Source: Corticium candelabrum
Taxonomy: Eukaryota > Porifera > Homoscleromorpha > Homosclerophorida > Plakinidae
Assembly: GCF_963422355.1 (NCBI RefSeq)
Contig: NC_085096.1
Span: forward strand, 6,286,717-6,350,716
Reading direction: 5' to 3'
DNA length: 64,000 bases
Under the pieces are notes generated by a model, which was given only the letters and a program-made list of their open reading frames with translations, searched no databases and was not told the origin of the DNA. Both the position numbers and the translations under genes were made by a program. Shown here piece by piece: positions 30,671 to 40,785 of this stretch (position 1 is its first letter; each line of letters opens with the position of its first letter).

Positions 30671-31969
30671 ATCAATATATCATGAGAAGTAGTTCCAGAT
30701 TTGATAGCAGTTCACCAATTTGGTCTTGCAAACCAAAATTTCGTTCATCTTTTTTTACGCATTAAAATAAAACAGAAGAAGACATCACTTAGCACCAGCA
30801 ATACCCAAACTCATATCAAGCTAGGGCATGAATCAATGTCAACACCGCTCCAGTGTAGTTGTCTTGTGTTTGCTAGCTAAATGAGATATTATATCACACA
30901 GTAGGTGGCAAAAACCTACTATTTCATCAATTAATTATTAATCAACAAGAGCAGTATATGTAAGGACTAGAAAGTCACAGACTCCTCATTCTGAGATATG
31001 CAATTTTTCATTGCAGGCCATCTGGATAGGAGTGCTGCATCACGTCTCTGGTGAGCATACCTGGGCCACTGGTAGATGCCACCACAGTGAATTGACAGAA
31101 GCTGATATCAATGACACTGCAAAGACACCTCTCGGAGTAGATTCTCAAGCAATGAAATTTCTCAGGAAGATTGTTCTTGATGCAAAGTGGATGAGATCAA
31201 TGGCATATTATGCACGATCTAAGTATTGGTTCTCACTTGAGATTCATTCTAGTCCAATGGTCATGATGCATGTTTGATTCTAGGCATACAGGTGCATTAG
31301 AGAACTACCACAGTGTAATCTTGAAGTATGCCCCTAAACGAACAGCATTTGGGTTATTTTGCTACTTTGTATCAATGAGTTTACCGTGGCAATGTTTCCT
31401 CATTTGTTGATGACAGGTTTGATGCAGTCAAAGCTCGCTGTTTGCTTGCTGCACTGGATTACAATGTTCATGTGGACAGACAACATGCACAACCAAAAAC
31501 GTCTAGTGAGAGAAGATTTCACAGAAAATACAATAAAAACTCACAACAGTGGACCGTTACAAAGGTCAAGCAGCACAAGACTTACCCACACATTTCACAG
31601 CTTATGCACAGAGTATTACTGCGAAAAGTCAAAGATACTGGATCAGTACTACAGAAGCCATTGAAATCTTCTTTTGCGCAGTCAACTATTGCTCCTGTTG
31701 CTCCTCCTGGTACCAGTTCTCTTGTAGAACAGCAGCGCAGCAGAACAGGTACAATGACCATTTTGATTTGAAATCAAAGCAACGTTTCATATATCATATA
31801 TTATATTATATGTGAAGGTAGCAGCAACTCAACAGTCAATGCTCACACAACCAGAGAAATCGATGAAATCGATGACGTGGATGCGAGATAAAGGGAACAG
31901 TCAATGTATACCAAGAACCTACTTAGCTAAAGTTAGGGTACCTAGAGGAATATCCCTGTTAAACGTTGC

Positions 31970-33014
31970 TTACTCACTCTTGTAGCCCATGTACCTCCCA
32001 TCTGGTGCTGGAAACCAATGTCTGACACAACGAACAACACAAGAAGGAGCTATTCGTCTTGTTCCTTTACCCAGATATCCATAGCGACCAAGAATGTATT
32101 GCCGATAAGCTGCCTTTCGAAATGCATTTGCTCTGTAGTTGGGTCTTTCACTCATGTAATCTGCATGTAGTCGGATGGTCAGTGTCAGCACATTATGATC
32201 TAGACATGTGGCTCTCAAATATTCTTCCGTTGTGACACACTGATCTTGTTGGCAGCAGACGTTCTCTCTTGCTCTTCCTGTACCCATGTCCCCACACCTT
32301 CCACATTTGCACCACCTAGGAGGACTTGGGTTGGGGGGTGCAGCAAACGGGTGATCTCCCACAGTGCCTTGGTCCTCAATATCAGAATACTTTCTGGCAA
32401 GATCAAACGATCCTCTACCATGACGCAAGAAACTGGTCAACGTTCTTTGCAGCTGTTCTATTGTCAACCCTCTCACGAATCCCTACAAAGAACTCATGTA
32501 ATACCTATCATCATTGCGAGATATTAGGACAATTGTATCAATGGGTATCTTCACAACCTGGATTTCTTCCTCTGTGGGAAATGACTCTCTAGGAGCTGTT
32601 ACAGCACGGACTGTTTCTTCACCATCATTCCTCATATGTGCACCCTGTATTCAGTGAAAAAGACACACCAATAATATTATCAACGCGTAGGTAGCCTAGC
32701 TACAAAAAGGCTCCATGCAAGCTAACGTCCAAGTGATCTTCACGATTTCTGCAACGTTCTTGTCTGCATCCGCATAATACAACACATCGTACCCCTGCTG
32801 CTTTACATTGACAACCTCTATTCCCCCGACGGACTCTCTGGCATGTACCCTTGCAGTTGCATCTAGCTTCTTCCTGAAAACACGCATAATCAACTCCTAG
32901 CTATAGACATCCTAGCGAAAAGTCCCATTGTCTGCGTACCGGAATAACCACTGCTCCTTCGTCAGCAGACGTGTCTGATGCACTAATACGCGTTCTATCG
33001 TCACGAAACGCCAT
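31970..33014 (-). CDS. Cargo gene: CXC-like cysteine motif plus P2X7-type ballast domain
   Basis: Exon 1 is 32940-33014 (MAFRDDRTRISASDTSADEG...). Exon 2 starts at 32873 with EEARCNCKGTCQRV and continues to CRCRN-like cysteines in a C.C...C...C.C...C...C.C....C pattern like CXC/tesmin DNA-binding motifs. Exon 3 (within about 32530-32644) carries GAHMRNDGEETVRAV. The last exon (31970 to about 32480) has WCKCGRC, CCQQDQC, RKAAYRQYILGRYGYLG and PSCVVRCVRHWFP. These match the zinc-binding cytoplasmic 'ballast' domain of the P2X7 receptor, which also occurs alone in many animals. No membrane span or ATP-binding part is present, so it is not a receptor channel. The exon 2/3 and 3/4 junctions are uncertain. 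Convergent with the transposase and inside its terminal repeats, it may help the element or be captured host sequence. Confidence 0.65.
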
Positions 33015-33121
33015 TACGCTGTCCTAGGAGTCCCGATGTAGGTTTGCGCGCGAAGTGTGACACGCCTAGAGCGCACAAGCATGCGCACTTTTGCGCTCAA
33101 ATCTTGACAGTGTCGCTTTAA

Positions 33122-34185
33122 GGATCGAGCCTCTTCTTTCCTCTTTGTCCAGAGACGTTGGAAGACTTCAGTACAGCAGCTGGAAAAAGCCTCCTAACAA
33201 GACGAGGGGCCAAATAAGCTCTGCATGTGCTTGCTCTCTTCCATCTTCTCGCTAATGAGGGTATCTGGAATAACAAATTGGCCTGCTTCATTTCCGCTGC
33301 GGTTGGCCGGCGATGCAGGTTGCTCATCGCAAGGTGGTAGCTGCCGTTTCGATTCAATCTTGGGCTGAATTTCCTGTTGCAACAGGCTCTCCAGAGCAGC
33401 TTCTTTGAGAAGGAATTTTGTCGACTCAGAAATGGCCTAGGCGGCAAGATGCAAGATTGCTCGTTCTGCATCGTGTATAGCTTTCTATTCTAGGGCTTCC
33501 ATCTGGACAAATTGCTCTACCAACTTCAACGATATGGACTGGAGCGTCTGTAGAATACTTTGTTGCACCTCAAAGATGGCAGCCAGCCCATATTGAACAT
33601 CTTGTTTAAACTCTGAGAAGTTTCAGACCTCTCAACTCTCAAGATTTCGTCGCGAGACTCACGATTTACGGGCATTTCCCACGATCTCACGATTTGTGTC
33701 CAATTCTCAAGATTGCCAGTCTTTTCTCCCGACAAGCCTACAGTGAGACTCTGACAAGTTCGCACCTGTTATCCCCGTCTTTCCAAACATAACGGATTCT
33801 TTGAACTAGACGCTCTACACGGCTCTGCTCGCTTGTATATGAAGTATTCGGGGTATCTACCTGCAGTGAAAGTTTTGAGGCGAAACCTCGGCGCACAGAA
33901 ACGTAAAGCGAGGACAACACGTTAGCTGTTTCCAGCATTTTGCACTAAAAATCTGCTAATGCAGAAAAAGCCACGCCTACTATAGGCACGTTTTATGGGC
34001 GTGGTCATTTTTTCAAAAGACTGTCTCACGATTTGGTGAGAAGAAAAGTTGAAAGCTAGGTCTGCAGTTGTAGAGACGTGCGGATGCATGTTCGAAGGTC
34101 TGATCATGTAAGGTGTATGTGAACTGCCAGCGTCGGTCTTGAACGCAGCTGTACGCGCAGAGTTTGATTGGTTTATGTTTTACTT
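33122..34185. other. Intergenic, nothing firmly recognised
   Basis: About 1 kb with short frames only. TCTCACGATTT-type words repeat around 33620-33720 and 34022, suggesting a decayed MITE. Confidence 0.4.
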
Positions 34186-34193
34186 CCTCAGGA

Positions 34194-36217
34194 GTGCGTG
34201 ACCATTTCGTCCATTAAAAATTTTCAATTCCGGGCAACAATTAAATATTGAATTAGAAATTGAAAATAGTCTAGAAGTTGCTTGCAATTTTAATATTCAA
34301 TTGTATTAAAAATTAAAAATTGATTGATCGACAAACTATAATTATTTGCGGATTAAAATTAATACTGAAAACATACTTAATTTTCCACCAATTTTCATTT
34401 TCAATGCAATGCGATATTGAAATTGCAAGCACGTTAGTTCAATTTTCAATGTTAAATTCAACAATCAATTTAATTCAAAAATTAAATGTTAAATTTTGAA
34501 TTTGTGTGGCCAATTCGTCCATACCATTTATAACTTTTGAGACAAATTGAAAATTGAATGTCAAATTGAAAATTGACTAGCGTTGCTTGCTCTTAAATAT
34601 TCCATTACATTGAAAATAGAACTTGATTGAAGACCAATTGTCATTTCAATATTCATTTACTTTGCAAATAGATTCAATCTTTCCATCCGTCCAATTTTCG
34701 TAAATTATGAATACTAAAATATAGCCCCTGTTTCAATTTCTTTCTTCGTACTAAATGTAAATAGAAAGTTACCCGTAGTTGATAGCGAGAGCGATATCTC
34801 ATAAACGGCATAATGACACCGCGCGGTCGGTCGCCTGCGACTTCAATATTCAATTCTATTGAAAGACGAAAGTTGTGTCTAGCTTAGCCACGCCCAGCCA
34901 CGCCTATGGCACGCATGCAATGTAATGCAATTAAGAGATGGACGAGAAAGCCACGCGACCAACCTCTCACAACAAATCTGTAAGCACTTTGCACCTGGCT
35001 CTCGTCAACCGTCACGCCCAAGCATGAGACATTCCTTGCCGGACAAGGGAAGCCTGTCGCATGGAGGCACACTTACGGCATCTATAGTCAACGAGATCAA
35101 CGTCTAGCCTGCACTGGGAGTTGACGCCTAGTCGATTTGAACTATCTAGAGTCAACATAGCGTCGATCATTATACAGACCACGCCTCTTAAACACATGAC
35201 GGGGAAGCCCCAGCAGCTAGAATCTGACGATAATGGCAGTTCGTGCACTCTCCTCTCCAGTTTCAATATCCATGGACGAAGTTGACGAAGATTTGTTCGC
35301 AAGCGAGTTAAAGAGGAAGATGCTTTACCCGGCGGAATGTTGAGGTGGGGCTAATTGCTTATATAGTTGCTTTCCAAATCGACTAGGCGTCAACTTCCCA
35401 GTACAGGCTAGACGTTGATCTCGTTGACTATAGATGCCGTACGAGAGCCAGGTGCAAGTGCTTACAGATTTGTTGTGAAACGTTGGTCGCGTGGCTTTCT
35501 CGTCCATCTCTTAATTGCATTACATTGCATGCGTGCCATAGGCGTGGCTGGGCGTGGCTAAGCTAGACACAACTTTCGTCTTTCAATAGAATTGAATGTT
35601 GAAGTCACAGGCGACCGACCGCGCGGTGTCATTATGCCGTTTATGCTCGCGCTAGCAACTACAGGTAACTTTCTATTGACATTTAGTACGGAGAAAGAAA
35701 ATTGCATCAGAGGCTATATTTTAATATTCATAATTTACGAAAATTGGACGGATGAAAAGATTGAATCTATTTGCAGAGTAAATGAATATTTAAATGACAA
35801 TTGGTCTTCAATCAATTTCTATTTTCAATTTAATGGAATATTGTAAGAGCAATCAAGGCTAGTAAATTTTTAATTTGACATTCAATTTTCAATTTTTCTC
35901 AACAATTATAAATGGAATGGACGAATTGGCCACACAAATTTAAAATTTAACATTTCATTTAACATTGAAAAGTGAACTAACGTGCTTGCAATTTCAATAT
36001 TCCATTGCATTGAAAAAGGAAATTAGTTAGAAATTGAGTATGTTTTCAATAATAATTTTAATCGAAAATAATTATAGTTTGTCAATCAGTTAATTTTTAA
36101 TTTTTAATACAATTGAATATTGAGATTACAAGCAACTTCTAGGCTATTTTCAATTTCTAATTCAATACTCAATTGTTGCTGGGAATTGAAAATGGAATGG
36201 ACGAAATGGTCACGCAC
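34194..36217. mobile_element. 2-kb fold-back element with arms of about 900 bp
   Basis: The left end GTGCGTGACCATTTCGTCC (34194 on) is mirrored at the right end (finishing 36217). Flanks repeat CCTCAGG (34186-34192 and 36218-36224), a 7-bp target duplication. The arms are rich in AATTGAAA-type words and meet around a centre of about 230 bp (35130-35365). The left arm has about 60 extra bases near 35005-35070. The centre has a small open frame. This is a composite palindromic DNA transposon of unknown superfamily. Confidence 0.85.
35233..35343 (+). CDS. Small open frame at the centre of the fold-back element
   Basis: 36 codons from ATG, containing MDEVDEDLFASELKRKML, acidic then basic. It lies almost exactly in the single-copy loop between the inverted arms. 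It could be a vestige of an exon from the autonomous parent. No family is recognised. Confidence 0.25.
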   Translation: MAVRALSSPVSISMDEVDEDLFASELKRKMLYPAEC

Positions 36218-36224
36218 CCTCAGG

Positions 36225-37255
36225 CTCTGTTGTTTGTCCGTTGCGTCTGCAGCTAGCTGCTACGGCAAGTTTTGGAAAGCCAAAGAAGCCTTCATCCAAT
36301 GTTTGCCGAATACGTGCAACACAATTCAGGAAAGGTAACAACATCTTCCAGTGAACACGTAGCTTCGACACATTTCTGAAGGTTATCACCTTAGTGGCTG
36401 TTTTTAGTATCAGACTGCACAGCAGACACAGTTTGTTTCTCTATTAGTAACAGAGTGCGTAGGCGAGCACAGCAGACCCTACCCATGCAAGAAGGGTCAT
36501 GCAGAGTAAAGCACAGCATGACCCTTGTCGGCTTCCATACCAACATGATCGTCAGACCCTTTCGCGAGAAACTTATCTGCTACACAAAATTTGCGAAATG
36601 TTGCGTTTTCATAGGCAACGTTGCAAAAATAATATGGCATTGAAATTTTATCTTTTGGAACTTGAACAGGTGTGCTGTAAAGAATACAATAAACAGAGGT
36701 CTGAGAAAGGGGGTCGAGAAAGGGGTCAGTGTCGTAGCTACGGGGGGGGGTTAGTTATGGGCTTGGTTGCTCACCTCTTTTTTTAGAGTCTAATAGGTTG
36801 ATTTTATGTACATAATTATACAGTACCGAAATGGTACGCTGTTAGTTTGTAAATATATACGTATATACATGTACAGTTAATTTTAAACAAATTAATAGTA
36901 ATTTCGAACGAATTAATATTAATAAGGATCTCCCAATTTTGCTATGGCTACGCCGCTGGAAAGGTCTCGGCATGAACAAATATGACTAAATTAATGATTG
37001 GTATAATGGAACATTCTAAAAGACAAGAAATAATTAGGGCAATAAAACAGTTATTTTAAAGAGCTTTTTATTCAGTAAACATGTTAGAGAGAAATGTTTA
37101 TAGTAGCTGTTGACAAGAAGTTGCAATTAGATATGTGTAAGTAATTAGGGTGGGTAGCGGGGAAGTTTTAGTGTTTTTTTGTTTGTTAGTTTGTTTTGTT
37201 TCTCATTGTTGCCCTCAGTGGGAACTACATAATATACATGATGTGAAAGAAAATT
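36225..37255. other. Intergenic, nothing recognised
   Basis: About 1 kb. A frame with CYGKFWKAKEAFIQCLPNTC near 36258-36338 reaches a GGTAACAAC donor-like site, but I cannot tie it to a gene. Confidence 0.35.
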
Positions 37256-37259
37256 CAAT

Positions 37260-37290
<31 letters not shown>

Positions 37291-37701
37291 CGCCGTGGCT
37301 TAGTGGTTAGCGACAATGGCTACCACTCCATGGTTTGGGGGTTCAAACCCCAGTGACGACAGTAAATTGTGAAACTTGTCTGTCTTTCTTTCTCATGTTT
37401 CTCTAGCTTTATCCATGAGACTATGACTCGTTTCAGTCGTTGGGGAGTTTCTGTGGTCTGGCGAACGGTCCGTTGATGATGACGTCCACTGCTTTCCTGG
37501 TGGTCGTTGATATCCACTAGGCGTGCTGTATCGAGTACGCGGTCACCGTAATGCCTGCAATCTATATCGAATTGGCTAGTCATTGATCGCCGTATGGACT
37601 ACACGGAAACATGTACCCCGCTGGGCTCACCTGCCGGGCTGGTGAGCGCCCAGATGGGGGTAAAGACCCCACTTGCCCATTATGGAGGGGCATAACGACA
37701 C
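37256..37701 (+). mobile_element. tRNA-derived SINE with ATT/TAA repeats
   Basis: After a (TAA)n tract (37259-37290) the sequence carries a tRNA-like head with an A-box-like TGGCTTAGTGGTTAG (about 37297-37311) and a B box GGTTCAAACCC (37340-37350), the internal RNA polymerase III promoter. The body runs to GCATAACGACAC at 37701. Its last 99 bases (37603-37701) recur at 38302-38400. It does not fold as a full functional tRNA with an acceptor stem, so it is a SINE rather than a tRNA gene. Confidence 0.8.
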
Positions 37702-38184
37702 ACTCAAGACATTCCACCTACAGGGCGATTAGGACTGACTTTGTGTCACCGTCCATACCTGCAGCAGTCTATCTGGCATGTCAATGGTTAATGTGACCTA
37801 CACACTTCAGCAGCAATATACCTAGAGAATTCATTTCTGTTGACTGAGATAGTGTATTCCATGTTTTGTTGTAGATATATTTTGTCTTTTCCTGTTTTGT
37901 CCGTTGTTTGCTTTTCTATGCCTAATTTGCAAAACCGTTTATGTCTGCAACGCAGCTATATAGTAATAATAATAATAAATGGAGCTTTGGGCACAGCGCA
38001 CGCAGGTATTGCACGGTGACTGGACATTATTCCAGGTCATCACAACCTGCAGCACTTACAGAAAACAGTGCTTCTGGGATCTATTCGAATCCTTCGTAAA
38101 GTCATGTCTTCTTTCTAGACAGCCGTGATGGTCTAAGTACTTCTGAAGCAGGGTTTGCTTCCGGTACTTGTAATAGACTTTACA
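37702..38184. other. Intergenic, nothing recognised
   Basis: About 480 bases between SINE copies with no supported gene. Confidence 0.45.
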
Positions 38185-38239
38185 AACCAGACTGATCTGG
38201 TTGAGCACGACACACATCATAATAATAATAATAATAATA

Positions 38240-38287
<48 letters not shown>

Positions 38288-38450
38288 TAAGAATAATAAT
38301 AACGGAAACATGTACCCCGCTGGGCTCACCTGCCGGGTTGGTGGGCGCCCAGATGGGGGTAAAGACCCCACTTGCCCATTATGGAGGGGCATAACGACAC
38401 AATAATAATAATAATAAACCAGACTGATCTAGTTAGCACGACATAATAAA
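38185..38450 (+). mobile_element. 5'-truncated SINE copy inside (AAT)n, flanked by direct repeats
   Basis: The 99-base SINE tail (38302-38400) sits between (AAT)n tracts (38219-38299 and 38399-38416). Outside these, AACCAGACTGATCTGGTTGA near 38185 recurs with small changes near 38417, a likely long target duplication of about 30 bases. This shows the unit moved by target-primed reverse transcription and that its tail is an AAT repeat. Confidence 0.75.
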
Positions 38451-39700
38451 CGTAGCAAGGGTGTATCCTCGTCACAAAACTAGTTTCTACATTCATGCGA
38501 ATAGTGTTTACAACGACGCGTAATTGGCTACAAGAGTTTGAGGCTGGAAATGCAGGAATGAAGACGAAGTTTGAATTACGAGCTTGATGCAGTCCCATTA
38601 TTAAAAGAAAGGAGTTTGTTGGAATCAATCGACGTGCAAGTTTGTAAACCCATTGTTCAAGTAATGATGTTTTCACAGCACCACAATAGTGTAATCAGCA
38701 CAAGTAAATTGTAAGATGGTGACCGCCAGTGAAACTGTGGGAGGGATGATTCTAGATCTCAGCAGACGTGAATCTGCCATGGCCCGAGGTGCCCGGCACC
38801 AAGGTCTTATCTTAGTGGATGTGTCACTTATTTCTCGAATGTTTCGTTGCAATTAATGAGAAGGGGAATATCATCAAGGCTAGAGAATTTTGAGATTAAA
38901 GTTAGGACGTTATTGTTGATGACTTTGCGATGTAACACCCCTTAAGAATGAAGCTTACAAACCTCATTGATGAAGAATTTTTATTGGCTAATTCTTGGCA
39001 GATGGTAGTCGTTGTCGCATCCGATCGTTGTCATATAGTTGTACAATTGAGACATTAATATTAAGCGGCACCAGGCCAAATTGAACGCTGGATCAGATTG
39101 TGATCTGCTCGCGCTTTGAAGCGTCTTGCGGGTGATATCAAGAGCAAAGGCAAGCTGCAGACTAAGCAGTTTCGGCTCTGCAGCATGCATGGCTATCTAA
39201 TTTGTCTAGATACGCGCCCTGGAACCTACCAAAATCCCGCTTTTCAAATATCCTTTTGACACTGAACCTGACCCATGACCTCATAGGCAAAATATAGAAT
39301 GACTAGACGAGGAAGCTTCCTTCCAAAACAACAAATGTAATGTTGCTAATTGCTTAAATACTTAATATAGTATTGTTTGTGACTGAACGAACAACTGCAC
39401 CTTGAGAGAAGGCACCAGATTACCCGACAATCTTGCAGTGTGGCAAGCATCGTCCAATCCATTCTTGCTGATTTGCAATAAAACCGTGTGAGGTCTGCGT
39501 TCTCAACTGTTCTCAACCGTATGCCTATAGATTGCCACTTGTAGTCGTTCCCCGCTGCTTACTAACTCCATTTGTGTAAATGATTTCATATGGAATTGAT
39601 GTGAAACATCTGTACTTACACTGTCTGCATAATGAGACTCTGCAGTTGTTTTCAGAACCATCAGTTCCTAGGAATTGACACTATAGTATTCCCCGACGAA
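38451..39700. other. Intergenic, nothing recognised
   Basis: About 1.2 kb upstream of the FGF-like gene with short frames only; presumably holds its regulatory DNA. Confidence 0.45.
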
Positions 39701-39711
39701 GGCTTTCTGAC

Positions 39712-39722
39712 GGTATATAAAG
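39712..39722 (+). promoter_or_regulatory. TATA box of the FGF-like gene
   Basis: GGTATATAAAG lies about 85 bases before the ATG at 39803, leaving room for a short 5' untranslated region. It suits a strongly or conditionally expressed gene. Confidence 0.6.
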
Positions 39723-39802
39723 AAGGGATGAGATGATTGTTCATCCAAGTATTACATTTCAACAGCAAGATCTAAAAGAAAGTTAAGAAGAAGGTTCTAG
39801 AG

Positions 39803-40785
39803 ATGAAGCAATCAGCTATCAGCCCATTGAGCGCGTATTTTTTGAGGTTGAAAGTGGCAACGTTTGCTATTTTGTGCTTGTGGAGTCTAACCTGGGAATG
39901 TGAAGCACTGGGTGGATTTTGTGAGGTACAGCAACCATTTCTGTATTGCATCTGCCAAATAAACACGTGCATAATAGTATAAACGCACTGGTTATTGTGT
40001 CTATTAATGTGCCTGCACGTGCACGGTGGACTGCTAGCTTGGCATTTATTAGACATGCACAACTTCCTTGGTGCATTGCTACACTGACATATGGCTTAGT
40101 ATTATATAGCAAACTACTTCAAAACCATAGTAGAATTCGTGCACGCTGACTGGAACGCTATAGACAAATCACATCGATCTAATGAATTTGTGCTTATTTG
40201 CAGGCTAAAGTGTGCAATCAATATCGCGTCTTAATGAATAAAGAAAGAACCACATTTCTGGCAGTCGGATCTTCAGGATTAGAAATGAGAAACACTACGC
40301 ATCATCTTATCTCTTTGAACGGATTTTTCTTTCAAAAATTGCACAAACACATTCAACCTTTGGAAACATTTGCTGGAAAGTATGTCGTAGTTACCAAATC
40401 CAAACAACTAAAAGTAAAAAAGGTAAACTCTAAAAAATACAGATTGAAAGACTAAGGAATAACTCATTTGTTGCAGATTCTATCTGATCAAGTGCATACT
40501 CGGTTTTACACATGCCAAAACAATCTTGATCGATATGTGTTGATTGCAGCGACTACAAAAGGGAGATATTACGTTGCTCTGAATGAATCATTGACTCTGC
40601 TCCCGTTGAACACAGCGTCAGCTAATTCATTTGATCGCCTTTGCATATTTCCACCAGACTCGCTAGGTGATGAGCTCAACAACTTTTACATCAACCACAT
40701 TAATGTCAAGTCTGCCTCGGATTATATAAGCGATGAAGTCAAACAACTACCGAAGTGTAAAGGTCTTTTCAAGAAACAACAATGA
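39803..40785 (+). CDS. Secreted FGF-like (beta-trefoil) ligand candidate
   Basis: Three exons, 39803-39925, 40204-40422 and 40477-40785, join with phase-0 GT-AG introns to give 216 residues. Exon 1 is a signal peptide (hydrophobic core FAILCLWSLTW). Exon 2 ends GKYVVVTKSKQLKVKK, like the FGF strand pair GkYlaM...gkLy. Exon 3 has TTKGRYYVALNES, matching the conserved FGF (G)RYYVALNK strand, then FDRLCIFPP where FGFs have hFLPrP. The second intron falls just after the gkL strand, where FGF genes also carry one. FGFs are secreted ligands of Ig-domain receptor kinases, and such receptors lie on both sides here. Overall identity looks low and the heparin-binding loop is unclear. Another secreted beta-trefoil protein is the main alternative. 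A TATA box lies upstream. Confidence 0.5.

Noticed and set aside
33526..33765. 79-codon minus frame downstream of the Kolobok element
   Set aside because: The sequence is built from TCTCACGATTT-like repeats, more likely a MITE remnant than a gene.
37291..37360. Possible functional tRNA gene
   Set aside because: A and B boxes are present, but the body continues for 340 bases, recurs as a dispersed repeat and is bounded by TAA tracts, so it is a SINE head.
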